Notes: a model not told the origin generated them from the sequence alone. Counted from the first letter of the stretch, positions 1 to 9,147 are shown. The stretch: DNA of 64,000 nucleotides from Sinorhizobium arboris LMG 14919 (GCF_000427465.1 NZ_ATYB01000014.1:891570-955569); one strand, 5' to 3'. Made by a program: numbers and translations.

Positions 1-1
1 G

Positions 2-160
2 ATGATATTCCTGATCGCCGTGTTCATCTTCCATGAACCCTTCGGAACGGCGAAACTGATCGCCTTCGCCCTGATCTGGGCCGCACTTTTCATTTATTCG
101 GGTGCGATGCTTGCGGAGAGCAGGTCGCGGCGCGCGGTTCAACCGACGCCAGCCGAATAA
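2..160 (+). CDS. RarD-like EamA-family permease, C-terminal fragment
   Basis: The last 52 codons of a gene that begins before the window; the frame is open from the first bases to the TAA at 158-160. The fragment holds one hydrophobic segment with a charged tail (AFALIWAALFIYSGAML, then SRSRR), which resembles the final membrane helix of RarD, the EamA-superfamily inner-membrane transporter of unknown substrate. Only the tail is visible, so the family call rests on this helix and its HEPFG lead-in. It converges on the LOG-family gene. Confidence 0.6.
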   Translation: MIFLIAVFIFHEPFGTAKLIAFALIWAALFIYSGAMLAESRSRRAVQPTPAE

Positions 161-162
161 AC

Positions 163-223
163 AGAGTTGACGGCGTCCTGCTGTTTCATTGAAACGGTGA
201 AACAGTAAACGGCTGTCAACTCT
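163..223. terminator. Imperfect inverted repeat between convergent genes, likely bidirectional terminator
   Basis: The left arm begins AGAGTTGAC at 163 and the right arm ends GTCAACTCT at 223. The inner arms ctgctgttt and aaacagtaaac also pair with mismatches around a loop holding gtttcattgaaac. It lies directly after the RarD-like stop codon and before the end of the opposing gene, so a shared terminator or a repeat remnant is the simplest reading. There is no strong T-run. Confidence 0.4.
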
Positions 224-282
224 TTGATATCGCCCACTTCCCGTGGAAAACCGTTACACATTTTCCTGGAAGTGCTCTTGCA

Positions 283-900
283 TCAGAGCCTGGAGATAAT
301 CTCGGCTTCGCCGTCGCGCCCGTTCGCGCGGGCTGAGGCAAGGATCCCGGGGACGATGTCCTCGGCCCGGTCGATCACCAGCGGCTGCACGAGATGTGCG
401 GTATGGACGAATCCCTGGTCGCGCATGTGGTCGATCAGCTCCAGCATCGGATCCCAGAAGCCGTTTACATTGCCGAAGACCATCGGCTTCCTGTGGCGGC
501 CGAGCTGCGCCCAGGTCATGATTTCGACGATTTCCTCGAGCGTGCCGATCCCGCCCGGAAGGGCCACGAAGGCGTCGGCGCGCTCGAACATCTTGTGCTT
601 GCGCTCATGCATGTCGGCGGTCACGATCAGCTCGTTGAGCTGACCGAGCGAGTGGCGGGTCGCTTCCTTGTCCATCAGGAATTCGGGAATGATGCCGGTC
701 ACGTGGCCGCCGGCCGAAAGCACGCCGCTTGCCACGGCGCCCATGATTCCGCGCGTGCCGCCGCCATAAACGACACGCAGGCCATGATCGGCGATGGATT
801 TGCCGAGAATGCGGTCCGCCTGGATGTGGGCGTCGTCCCGCCCGGGCTGAGAACCGCAATAAACGCAAACGGATAGAATCGGCGTAGTTTCCTTGTTCAT
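283..900 (-). CDS. LOG family protein (TIGR00730), probable cytokinin riboside 5'-monophosphate phosphoribohydrolase
   Basis: A 205-residue Rossmann-fold protein. The diagnostic LOG motif PGGIGTLEE is at about residues 115-123, and a GGGTRGIMG nucleotide-binding loop is at about 46-54. Family members cleave the ribose-base bond of nucleoside 5'-monophosphates; some release active cytokinins, others act on purine monophosphates. I took the ATG at 898-900 (MNKETTPILSVCVYCGS) because the frame upstream of it lacks family similarity and the length then matches the family. Cytoplasmic and monocistronic; its promoter would lie in the divergent region shared with the LysM gene. The real substrate cannot be told from the sequence. 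Confidence 0.85.
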   Translation of the reverse strand: MNKETTPILSVCVYCGSQPGRDDAHIQADRILGKSIADHGLRVVYGGGTRGIMGAVASGVLSAGGHVTGIIPEFLMDKEATRHSLGQLNELIVTADMHERKHKMFERADAFVALPGGIGTLEEIVEIMTWAQLGRHRKPMVFGNVNGFWDPMLELIDHMRDQGFVHTAHLVQPLVIDRAEDIVPGILASARANGRDGEAEIISRL

Positions 901-1144
901 GGGCCCACCAGACATTGCAGTGCAGCGCGGGTCAAGGAAAATGGAGGAAAAATCTCCGTCTGTCGAGCGTCGAAGCCATAGTGAGCGCTTGTATAGAACT
1001 ATAAGAAACGTTAGCAATTTCAGTAATACATTGAAGAATTCGGACAGTGTGCTGCGGTTGCGCTATAATGCACAGCTAGCGTAGCAGCGCCGGCCGATGG
1101 GGCATGCGGGGAGCATCAAGGCGCTCCGCCCTGTGGAGAGTGGC
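901..1144. promoter_or_regulatory. Divergent promoter region, LOG gene and LysM gene
   Basis: These 244 bases separate two divergent genes and should carry both promoters. The middle part (about 985-1060) is AT-richer than its surroundings, for example cttgtatagaactataag. No operator repeat stands out. Confidence 0.35.
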
Positions 1145-2846
1145 ATGATTAAGAATAAGGCCAGCTGGGTGGCCCTTGGCGTCCTGGCAATCGCGACCGC
1201 ATTGATGGTCTTCGTGGTTCAGCCAAATCTGCGTGATAGCGACAAGGAGGCTGTGGCTCAATCCGGAGCAGGCGAGCAGTCCAGCCAAACGGCGGCGGCA
1301 ACAAGCGCTGCAAACCCGCCCGCGACCCCGCAAGGCACCGCAGAGGAACAGGCTGCGGCATCGGAGACCTCCGATCCGGTGGCGAATTGGACCGTCCCTG
1401 GATTTGACGTCCTGCGTGTCGAACCGGACGGCTCGACAGTCGTCGCGGGCAGGGCCCAGCCCGGCACGAAGCTCGAGATTCTGAGCGGCGACACGGTCGT
1501 CGGTACCGCAGAGGTCGGCGCGGGAGGCGATTTTGCCGCCGTCTTCGACAAGCCGCTTGCGGCAGGCGACCACCAACTGACGCTTAGAAGCGTCGACTCA
1601 GGGGGACGCAGCAAGACGTCGGAGGAGGTCGCGACCGTTTCGGTGCCGAAGGATTCGAGCGGACAGCTGCTGGCGATGGTATCGAAAGCGGGCAAGGCGA
1701 GCCGGCTGATCACGACGCCGGAAGCTGAACCGAAACCGATGCAGGCAGCCGTCGAGGCGGACACGCAGCCGGCCGGCGAGCCTGGCGGGGCTTCCGTTTC
1801 TCCCGCCTCTCCGGCGACCATTCCCGGACTGCAGGTGACGGCGGTCGAGATCGAAGGCAGCATGATGTATGTCGCGGGCAACGCCAAGCCCCGCCGCTCT
1901 TGTCCGCATTTACGCGGACGACAAGCTGCTGGGTGAGGTGAAAGCCGATGACAAGGGACATTTCGTCGTCGACGGCGCGATCGAACTCTCGGTCGGCAGC
2001 CACATCATCCGCGCCGATATGATGAATGAAGATGCGAGCAAGGTGGCGATGCGTGCCTCCGTGCCTTTCGACAGGCCGTCGGGTGCCCAGGTTGCCGCCA
2101 TTGCCGGTTCGACGCTCGGTGCGGCTACGACGGGTCTCGACAGCCTGAAGACGGAAGCGGGCAAGGCGCTCACCTTGCTGAAAGGGCTTTTCTCCGACGG
2201 GAAGCAGCCTTCCTCGGAGCAGCTCGCCGCAGCCCGCTCCGCAACCGAATTCGCCCTTCAGTCGCTCGCCGAATTCAAACCGGCCGACAACTCCGACCCG
2301 GCTTTGGCGGCAGCGGCCGCCGAAGCCTCCAGGGCGGCCGCGACGGCTCTGGACGCGCTGAAGGCTGCGCCGCAGGACCCTGCGAGCGTCGCGGCGGCGG
2401 TGGAGAAGTTCGACGGCGCTCTCGGTACTGCATTGACGCGGCAGAATGGCGGTACCTCGGTGGCATCCGCCGGTGCCTTGGCCATGCAGGCGAGCGACGT
2501 CGCCAAGCCGGCCGAGCCTTCGGCAGCCGGCGGCACAAGCCCAGCCGCTGTCGAACAGGCCGCGGCGCCGGCGTCGGATGCGGCAAAGGAACAGCCGGCG
2601 ACCATCGAACAGGCGCCGCTCAAGGAGAGCAAGACGTCGGTGATCATCCGCCGCGGCGATACGCTGTGGCAGATATCGCGCCGCGTTTACGGGGCCGGTC
2701 TGCGTTACACCACCATTTACCTTGCGAATCGCGAGCAGATCGAAAATCCGGACCTGATCCGACCTGGCCAGGTTTTCGGGGTTCCGGACGAGACGCTTTC
2801 CGAGGAAGAATCGCGGGAGATCCACCGCAAGCATATGCGGCACTAG
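1145..2846 (+). pseudogene. LysM domain envelope protein, interrupted by a one-base frameshift
   Basis: Two overlapping frames together make one protein. The first starts at ATG 1145 with an N-terminal membrane anchor (WVALGVLAIATALMVFVV), a low-complexity Ala/Ser/Pro stretch and a carbohydrate-binding-like repeat. It would stop at 1936. The second frame continues the same protein (PAALVRIYADDKLLGEV) to 2846 and ends in a LysM domain (GDTLWQISRRVYGAGLRY), which binds peptidoglycan. The switch lies at the CCCC run 1889-1892; removing one C restores a 566-residue protein. As read, the anchor and the LysM domain are uncoupled. This could be a true mutation or a homopolymer sequencing error; both halves show normal codon use, so any loss is recent. 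An orthodox rho-independent terminator follows. Confidence 0.8.
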
Positions 2847-2848
2847 AT

Positions 2849-2960
2849 CACGACGATTTAGGTCGTTATCGGCCTAAATCACGGAAGTCGTCGATTTCGA
2901 ATGGGTTGGAGCCGTGTGAGGGCGGGAAGCCGCACACTTTCCCCTCGACACGCTCTAAAG
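2849..2960. repeat. Composite intergenic repeat (RIME-like), copy 1
   Basis: The first module is a hairpin at 2855-2880 with arms GATTTAGGtC and GgCCTAAATC. About 15 bases on, a second imperfect palindrome runs from gttggagccgtgtga through ggcgggaagccgcacacttt to cgacacgctctaa. The same two-part order recurs near 26.6 kb. The layout resembles the rhizobial intergenic mosaic elements described from Rhizobium and Sinorhizobium; the name is my inference. Confidence 0.55.
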
Positions 2961-3027
2961 GTTCAGCCGATCTTTTGCCGGCATTTCCATTGCCTCGGCG
3001 CAACGGCGGACCTATCTGTTCCGTCAG

Positions 3028-3062
3028 GAAAAGCGGCGTCTCCCTGAAGGCGCCGCTTTTCA
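3028..3062 (+). terminator. Rho-independent terminator after the LysM gene
   Basis: A perfect 10-bp stem, AAAAGCGGCG pairing with CGCCGCTTTT, around a 12-base loop, with the T-run inside the 3' arm. It ends the LysM transcript before the ABC transporter gene. Apart from this and the repeat before it, the 303-base gap holds nothing else. Confidence 0.75.
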
Positions 3063-3149
3063 TTGAAGCTGTTGCTGGATGAAGAATTGCGCGTGCGGTG
3101 CCGCCGCCCGCCTGCGTGTCTTCGTCAAAAAAATGAAGCGGACTGAGAC

Positions 3150-5033
3150 GTGCCCCAGAAGAAGACGGTTTCCGCAGACAGAGCCAATCCGATCGGAACC
3201 ATCGCGAATCTGTGGCCCTATATGTGGCCGGCGGATCGGATCGATCTGAAGTTGAGGGTCGTCTGGGCGACGGTCATCCTGGTGGCCGCAAAAGCGGTCC
3301 TCATTCTCGTGCCCTATTTCTTCAAATGGGCGACGGATGCCCTCAACGACAAGCCTGACGCACTCGGTTACCTGCCGCAGTTCCTGACCGGCGCAGTCAT
3401 GCTGGTGCTCGCCTATAATCTCGCCCGTCTCCTGCAGGCCGGCCTGAACCAGCTGCGCGATGCGCTTTTCGCGAGCGTCGGCCAGCATGCTGTCAGGCAG
3501 CTTGCCTACAAGACCTTCGTCCATATGCATCAGCTGTCGCTTCGCTTCCATCTCGAGCGGCGCACGGGCGGGCTCTCACGCATCATCGAGCGCGGCACCA
3601 AAGGCATCGAGACGATCGTCCGCTTCACGATCCTCAACAGCGTGCCGACTCTCATCGAGTTTCTTCTGACGGCGGTGATCTTCTGGTGGGGTTACGGTTT
3701 CACCTATCTCCTGGTGACCGCCGTCACGGTATGGCTCTACATCTGGTTCACGGTGCGTGCGAGCGACTGGCGCATCGCCATCAGACGCTCGATGAACGAC
3801 AGCGACACGGATGCGAATACCAAGGCGATCGACTCGCTTCTCAATTTCGAGACCGTCAAATACTTCGGCAACGAGGAGATGGAGGCGAAGCGCTTCGACA
3901 AGTCGATGGAGCGTTACGAGCGGGCCGCGACGCAGGTCTGGACGTCGCTCGGCTGGCTGAATTTCGGTCAGGCACTGATTTTCGGTGCCGGCACGGCGGT
4001 GATGATGACGATTTCCGCGCTCGCGGTGCAACGCGGCGAACAGACGATCGGCGATTTCGTCTTCATCAACGCGATGTTGATCCAGCTCGCGATCCCGCTG
4101 AACTTCATCGGCTTCGTCTATCGCGAGATCCGCCAGGGGCTGACCGACATCGAGCACATGTTCGATCTCCTGGACGTCCGGGCGGAGGTCCTCGACCGGC
4201 CGAATGCGAAGGAGCTCAAGATCGAGCAGGGCGCAATCGCCTTCAAGGACGTCCAATTCGCCTATGACCCCGCCCGGCCGATTCTGAAGGGGATCAGCTT
4301 CGAAGTGCCGGCCGGCAGGACGGTGGCGGTCGTTGGCCCGTCCGGCGCCGGCAAGTCGACCCTTTCCCGGCTTCTCTACCGATTTTACGACGTGCAGGAA
4401 GGTTCGATTACCATCGACGGCCAGGACGTGCGCGATATCACCCAAAAGAGCCTCCGGGCGGTTATCGGCATGGTGCCGCAGGACACGGTACTCTTCAACG
4501 ATACGATTGCCTATAACATCCGCTACGGCCGGGTGACGGCGAGCGATGCGGAGGTCGAGGCGGCCGCCGAGGCGGCACAGATCGCAGATTTCATCCGCGA
4601 TCTGCCGGAAGGCTTCCGCGCCATGGTCGGCGAACGCGGGCTCAAGCTTTCCGGCGGCGAAAAGCAGCGCGTCGCGATCGCGCGAACCATTCTGAAGGCG
4701 CCCCCGATCCTGATCCTCGACGAGGCGACGTCGGCGCTGGACACGAAAACGGAGCAGGAAATCCAGGCCGCCCTCGACGTCGTGTCGCGCAATCGCACCA
4801 CGCTCGTGATCGCCCATCGACTGTCGACTGTCATCAATGCCGACGAGATCATCGTGCTGAAGGATGGCGTCATCGCTGAACGCGGCACGCATGGCGAGCT
4901 GATCGATCGCGACGGTCTCTATGCCTCCATGTGGAGCCGTCAGCGCGAGGCGACGCAGGCGGAGGAGCAGCTGAAGCGGGTGCGCGAGAGCGACGAGCTC
5001 GGCATTGTCGACCGCGGTGTGCCGGCGCTTTAA
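3150..5033 (+). CDS. Atm1-type ABC exporter (fused permease and ATPase)
   Basis: A 627-residue half-transporter. The N-terminal half is a six-helix exporter domain (about 30-330). The ATPase half has Walker [10 protein letters not shown] (about 396-404), signature LSGGEKQR (about 500) and Walker B ILILDEATSALD (about 520). The YFGNEEMEAKRFD region after the fourth helix and overall layout match the Atm1/HMT1 branch, which exports glutathione-linked sulfur or metal conjugates from the cytoplasm. The start is GTG at 3150; no in-frame ATG lies closer, and the nearby ATG at 3133 is out of frame. It would act as a homodimer in the inner membrane. The substrate is inferred from the family only. Confidence 0.85.
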   Translation: MPQKKTVSADRANPIGTIANLWPYMWPADRIDLKLRVVWATVILVAAKAVLILVPYFFKWATDALNDKPDALGYLPQFLTGAVMLVLAYNLARLLQAGLNQLRDALFASVGQHAVRQLAYKTFVHMHQLSLRFHLERRTGGLSRIIERGTKGIETIVRFTILNSVPTLIEFLLTAVIFWWGYGFTYLLVTAVTVWLYIWFTVRASDWRIAIRRSMNDSDTDANTKAIDSLLNFETVKYFGNEEMEAKRFDKSMERYERAATQVWTSLGWLNFGQALIFGAGTAVMMTISALAVQRGEQTIGDFVFINAMLIQLAIPLNFIGFVYREIRQGLTDIEHMFDLLDVRAEVLDRPNAKELKIEQGAIAFKDVQFAYDPARPILKGISFEVPAGRTVAVVGPSGAGKSTLSRLLYRFYDVQEGSITIDGQDVRDITQKSLRAVIGMVPQDTVLFNDTIAYNIRYGRVTASDAEVEAAAEAAQIADFIRDLPEGFRAMVGERGLKLSGGEKQRVAIARTILKAPPILILDEATSALDTKTEQEIQAALDVVSRNRTTLVIAHRLSTVINADEIIVLKDGVIAERGTHGELIDRDGLYASMWSRQREATQAEEQLKRVRESDELGIVDRGVPAL

Positions 5034-5129
5034 CAGAACGGATCTCCCCCGTCGCCTGGCCTTCGACGTTGCCGGGCTTGCGGATTCGCGCTAGTTCACG
5101 TCGCAAAGCAAATATGGAGAGTAGAGTTC

Positions 5130-5828
5130 ATGAGTTTGATCGACACAGTGCGCAACACGCTCGTACCGGTCCACCGGGAAGGCTACCGCTTCATTGCGAT
5201 TTTCTTTGTCGTTTCGCTGGCGCTCGGCTTTCTCTGGGAACCGCTGATGTGGATCGGTTTCCTTCTGACCGCCTGGTGTGCTTATTTCTTCCGCGATCCG
5301 GAACGCATGACGCCGATCGACGACGATCTCGTCATCAGCCCGGCGGACGGGACGGTATCGTCGGTCGCCACCGTGACGCCGCCTGAGGAACTGGGCCTCG
5401 GCTCGGAGCCGATGCTGCGCATCTCGGTCTTCATGAATGTCTTCAACTGCCACGTGAACCGTGCGCCGATGAGCGGCACGGTACGCCGGATCGCCTACCG
5501 CGCCGGCAAGTTCGTTAATGCCGAGCTGGACAAGGCAAGCCAGGAAAACGAGCGCAACGGCCTCGTCATCGAGACGAAACACGGCCAGATCGGCGTGGTC
5601 CAGATCGCCGGTCTCGTGGCGCGGCGCATCCTCTGCTGGACGAGGGAGAGCGCGTCGCTCGAGGCGGGCGAGCGCTTCGGCCTCATCCGCTTCGGCTCGC
5701 GCCTTGACGTGTTCCTGCCCGCCGGCGCGGAGCCGCGCGTGACGGTGGGTCAGACAGCCACCGGTGGCGAGACGGTGCTCGCCGAATTCGGATCGGCGAA
5801 GGGCCCCGTCATCAGCCGGCGCGTGTGA
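5130..5828 (+). CDS. psd: Phosphatidylserine decarboxylase
   Basis: Makes phosphatidylethanolamine from phosphatidylserine at the inner membrane. The 232-residue proenzyme has an N-terminal hydrophobic anchor ([16 protein letters not shown]) and a C-terminal RFGSRLD site. The Gly-Ser bond at Ser190 is where these enzymes cut themselves to make the pyruvoyl cofactor. The short form without a long extension is the type usual in alphaproteobacteria. A good ribosome site (GGAGAG) lies before ATG 5130. pssA, which makes its substrate, starts 10 bases after the stop, so the two form one operon. Confidence 0.95.
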   Translation: MSLIDTVRNTLVPVHREGYRFIAIFFVVSLALGFLWEPLMWIGFLLTAWCAYFFRDPERMTPIDDDLVISPADGTVSSVATVTPPEELGLGSEPMLRISVFMNVFNCHVNRAPMSGTVRRIAYRAGKFVNAELDKASQENERNGLVIETKHGQIGVVQIAGLVARRILCWTRESASLEAGERFGLIRFGSRLDVFLPAGAEPRVTVGQTATGGETVLAEFGSAKGPVISRRV

Positions 5829-5837
5829 GGACAGATC

Positions 5838-6707
5838 ATGGAAGAGCCTCGCCACGAACAGTCACCGGAACAGTCCGCCGCAGAGCACGTCGACGCCAGC
5901 GGCTCGCATGACAAGGCGCGGGGGCCTCGGCTGCGGGAGATTCCTTTACGGCTGATGGTCCCGAACATGATCACGGTGCTGGCGATCTGCGCAGGCCTTT
6001 CGGGCGTCCGGCTGGCATTCGAGAATCGATTCGAACTCGCGGTTGCGATGGTTCTCCTTGCGGCTTTCCTCGATGGCATCGACGGGCGCATCGCGCGTCT
6101 TCTAAAGGCGACCTCGAGTTTCGGAGTCCAGATGGACTCGCTTGCCGACATTATCAATTTCGGGGTCGCGCCTGCGCTCGTTCTCTACGTGTTTCTGCTC
6201 GATCAGGCGCGTTCCGTCGGCTGGATCGCGGCGCTGATCTACGCCATCGCCGTCGGTCTCAGGCTCGCGCGCTTCAACGTCATGGCGGAGCGCCAGGTCA
6301 AGGCGTTGTGGCAGTCGGAATATTTCGTCGGCGTTCCGGCGCCGGCCGGTGCGATGCTGGTTTTGCTGCCCGTCTATCTCGGCCTGCTCGGTCTTGCGCC
6401 GGAAAGGACATTTGCTCTGATCGCGTCGGTTTATACCGTCCTGATCGCCTTCCTTCTGGTCAGCCGTCTTCCTGTCTGGTCCGGCAAATCGGAGAATCGC
6501 GTCCGGCGGGATCTGGTCCTTCCCGCCATTCTGGTCGTCGTCTTCTACGTGGCGACGCTCATGACCTACACCTGGGAGACGATGGTCGTGACTGCGGTGG
6601 CCTATCTGGTGAGCCTGCCCTTCGGCGCCCGTTCCTGGCAGCGTAAATACGGCGACTGGCCGGGTGGCCACGGGAACGATGGTTTGCCGGGTGGCGATAG
6701 CGAATAG
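5838..6707 (+). CDS. pssA: CDP-diacylglycerol--serine O-phosphatidyltransferase
   Basis: Transfers a phosphatidyl group from CDP-diacylglycerol to serine; its product is decarboxylated by the psd enzyme just upstream. The 289-residue membrane protein carries the CDP-alcohol phosphatidyltransferase signature: DGIDGRIAR from residue 79, followed by the spaced Asp residues of GVQMDSLAD. The rest is mostly hydrophobic helices. A hydrophilic 30-residue N-terminus precedes the first helix, and the C-terminus is a short charged tail rich in Gly. It belongs to the type II, membrane-bound form found in rhizobia. Confidence 0.95.
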   Translation: MEEPRHEQSPEQSAAEHVDASGSHDKARGPRLREIPLRLMVPNMITVLAICAGLSGVRLAFENRFELAVAMVLLAAFLDGIDGRIARLLKATSSFGVQMDSLADIINFGVAPALVLYVFLLDQARSVGWIAALIYAIAVGLRLARFNVMAERQVKALWQSEYFVGVPAPAGAMLVLLPVYLGLLGLAPERTFALIASVYTVLIAFLLVSRLPVWSGKSENRVRRDLVLPAILVVVFYVATLMTYTWETMVVTAVAYLVSLPFGARSWQRKYGDWPGGHGNDGLPGGDSE

Positions 6708-6730
6708 CTGAAGCTTATCGCGGGCGAATG

Positions 6731-6890
6731 CCCCTCATCCCGCTGCCGCGACCTTCTCCCCGTTGTGACGGGGCGAAGGGACAAGCTGCTGGATGGCCAT
6801 TTCCCCTTGAGCGCCCGAGAAGCGGAGCATCGCCGCGAGTCCCCTTCGCCCGCTTGCGGGGAGAAGGTGGCCGGCAGGCCGGATGAGGCG
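6731..6890. repeat. Long palindromic intergenic repeat
   Basis: The outer arms are CCCTCATCC (6732-6740) and GGATGAGGCGG (6881-6891). Inside, GACCTTCTCCCCG near 6760 pairs with GGGGAGAAGGTGG near 6860. It fills the gap between the convergent pssA and SDR genes and can fold on both strands, so it may also end both transcripts. Similar CCTTCTCCCCGC palindromes are common between rhizobial genes. Confidence 0.6.
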
Positions 6891-6904
6891 GAGGTGCCGC
6901 CAGC

Positions 6905-7645
6905 CTATTCCGGCATGCGGTAGTCGACGATCTTCTTATCCCGAACGATGAAAAGCTTGCCCGTCTCGGTCTGTTCGGGGCCGAACAGCGGCATCAGGGC
7001 CTGAGCGACCTCGGAGGGATGCGGCACGGTCTCCGGATCTTCGCCGGGCATCGCCTGTGCCCGCATGGCGGTGCGCGTGGCGCCCGGGTCGACGCTGAGG
7101 ATGCGCAGCGGCAGGCGCTGTGTCTCGTAGGCCCAGGTGCGTGCCAGCGCCTCGACCGCAGCCTTGGAGGCGGAGTAGGGGCCCCAGAAGGGCTTGCACT
7201 TGTGCGCGGCGCTCGAGGAGAGGATCAGGGCGCGGCCGGCATCGGAACGGACGAGCAGCGGCTCGAGCGAACGGATCAGGCGCCAGGTCGCAGTGACGTT
7301 GATCGCCATCACCTTTTCAAAGACCTTGGCCTCGATATGGCTGATCGGCGAGATCGTGCCGAGGACACCCGCATTGGCGACCATGATGTCGAGCTTGCCC
7401 CAGCGTTCGTTTATTGCGCCGCCGAGCTTGTCGATGGCGGCCATGTCCGAGAGATCGAAGGGGACGAGCGTTGCCGAACCGCCGAGAGCCTTGATCGCGT
7501 CGTCCAGCTCCTCCAGGCCGCCCACGGTGCGGGCGCAGGCGACGACATGGGCGCCGGCCTTGGCGAGTTCAAGAGCAGTGAAATAGCCGATCCCGCGCGA
7601 TGCGCCGGTGACGACGGCGATCCGGTCTTTCAGATTGGGCGTCAT
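6905..7645 (-). CDS. SDR family NAD(P)-dependent oxidoreductase
   Basis: A 246-residue classical short-chain dehydrogenase with the cofactor motif TGASRGIG at residues 14-21, the NAG motif (VANAGVLG) near 90 and the catalytic YSASK near 155. It starts 11 bases after the purF stop on the same strand, so the two are likely co-transcribed. The pairing with purF is common in rhizobia but gives no clue to the substrate. The C-terminal part (PSEVAQALMPLFG, FIVRDKKIVDYR) is typical of this subgroup. Confidence 0.85.
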   Translation of the reverse strand: MTPNLKDRIAVVTGASRGIGYFTALELAKAGAHVVACARTVGGLEELDDAIKALGGSATLVPFDLSDMAAIDKLGGAINERWGKLDIMVANAGVLGTISPISHIEAKVFEKVMAINVTATWRLIRSLEPLLVRSDAGRALILSSSAAHKCKPFWGPYSASKAAVEALARTWAYETQRLPLRILSVDPGATRTAMRAQAMPGEDPETVPHPSEVAQALMPLFGPEQTETGKLFIVRDKKIVDYRMPE

Positions 7646-7656
7646 GTTGCTGTTCG

Positions 7657-9147
7657 TTATCCGTTGCTGGCGAGAACCGAGAGTTTGCGGACGTTGCTCG
7701 CTGCCCCCTGATCGAGAAGGCGGGTCGGGTAGTCCCCGGTGAAGTAGTGATCGGTGAACTGCGGCGCCTGCGGATCGCGCGGTGCGCCGCCGACGGCACG
7801 ATAGAGCCCGTCAATCGAAAGGAATTCGAGCGAATCGGCGCCGATGAAGCGGCACATCGAGGCGAGGTCGGCATGCTGGTTGGCGAGCAGCTTGTCACGG
7901 TCCGGCGTATCGATGCCGTAGAAATCCGGATGGAAGATCATCGGGCTCGCGACGCGCACATGCACCTCGCGCGCGCCCGCGTCGCGCATCATCTGAACGA
8001 TCTTGACCGAGGTGGTGCCGCGCACGATCGAATCGTCGACCAGCACGACGCGCTTGCCGGCGATCATCGCCCGGTTCGCAGAATGCTTGAGCTTGACGCC
8101 GAAGGCGCGGATCTGCTGCGTCGGCTCGATGAAGGTCCGCCCGACATAGTGGTTGCGGATGATGCCCAGTTCGAATGGTATGCCGCTTTCCTGCGCGTAG
8201 CCGATTGCAGCCGGCGTACCGCCGTCCGGAACCGGCACCACGACATCCGCCTCGACGGGGGCTTCGATGGCGAGATTCTTGCCCATGTTCTTGCGCGCGA
8301 CGTAGACGTTACGGCCGCCGACGACCGAATCCGGCCGGGCGAAATAGACATATTCGAAAAGGCAGAGGCGCTCCGGCAGCGGGTTTTGCGGCTTGCGGGC
8401 GTCGATGGTGATCGATCCGTCCGGTTGAACCTCGCAGATGACGATTTCACCGTTCTCGATATCGCGGACGAATCTGGCGCCGATGATATCGAGGGCGCAG
8501 GTCTCCGAGCAGAAGATCGGCTTGCCGTCGAGTTCGCCCATGACGAGCGGGCGAATGCCGTTGGGATCGCGGGCGGCGATGAGCTTGGTGCGGGTCAGGG
8601 CCAGCATCGAATAGCCGCCTTCGACCTGGGCGATCGCGTCGGCGAAGCGATCGCTGGATGAGACGTGTTTCGACCGCGCTATCAGGTGCAGAACGACTTC
8701 GGTGTCGGATGTCGACTGACAGATGGCACCGTCAGCAATGATCTGGCGCCGAAGCGTCAGGCCGTTGGTGAAATTGCCGTTATGCGCGATTGCGATTCCG
8801 CCTTCCTGCAGCTCGGCAAAAAGCGGCTGGACGTTGCGCAGGACCGTCTCACCCGTGGTGGAGTAGCGAACATGGCCGATCGACATCGAACCGGGCAGCT
8901 TCGCGAGGGTTGCCGGGTCGGTATAATGGTCGCCGACGAGGCCCATCCGGCGTTCCGAATAGAACTGCCGCCCGTCGAAGGTCACGATACCGGCGGCTTC
9001 CTGCCCTCGATGCTGAAGCGCGTGCAGGCCGAGCGCCGTCAGCGCCGCAGCGTCAGGATGCCCGAGAATGCCGAAGACGCCGCACTCCTCATGAAGAGTG
9101 TCGCCGTCGAGTTCGTCATGGATTTCACTGGATCTGAGATCGGTCAT
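7657..9147 (-). CDS. purF: Amidophosphoribosyltransferase
   Basis: Catalyses the first committed step of purine synthesis, making 5-phosphoribosylamine from PRPP and glutamine. The 496-residue protein has a short propeptide and then the nucleophile Cys22 (HEECGVFGI). After it come the class II glutamine amidotransferase domain (to about 250) and a phosphoribosyltransferase domain with the PRPP loop VVLVDDSIVRGTTS. Four-helix cluster Cys residues typical of the Bacillus type are not obvious. Downstream on the same strand is an SDR gene, and upstream is cvpA, a gene often linked to purF in bacteria. Confidence 0.97.
   Translation of the reverse strand: MTDLRSSEIHDELDGDTLHEECGVFGILGHPDAAALTALGLHALQHRGQEAAGIVTFDGRQFYSERRMGLVGDHYTDPATLAKLPGSMSIGHVRYSTTGETVLRNVQPLFAELQEGGIAIAHNGNFTNGLTLRRQIIADGAICQSTSDTEVVLHLIARSKHVSSSDRFADAIAQVEGGYSMLALTRTKLIAARDPNGIRPLVMGELDGKPIFCSETCALDIIGARFVRDIENGEIVICEVQPDGSITIDARKPQNPLPERLCLFEYVYFARPDSVVGGRNVYVARKNMGKNLAIEAPVEADVVVPVPDGGTPAAIGYAQESGIPFELGIIRNHYVGRTFIEPTQQIRAFGVKLKHSANRAMIAGKRVVLVDDSIVRGTTSVKIVQMMRDAGAREVHVRVASPMIFHPDFYGIDTPDRDKLLANQHADLASMCRFIGADSLEFLSIDGLYRAVGGAPRDPQAPQFTDHYFTGDYPTRLLDQGAASNVRKLSVLASNG

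Noticed and set aside
1889..1892. Programmed ribosomal frameshift in the LysM gene
   Set aside because: There is no slippery heptamer with a downstream pseudoknot that I can see, and the upstream frame runs only 44 bases past the C-run before stopping. A mutation or sequencing error is simpler.
1869..2846. Reading the second half of the LysM gene as a separate gene
   Set aside because: No ribosome site at its first start codon, and the sequence joins perfectly to the upstream frame if one C is removed, so it is one broken gene.
6731..6890. CRISPR-like array
   Set aside because: The repeats are inverted, not direct, and there are no regular spacers or cas genes anywhere in the window.
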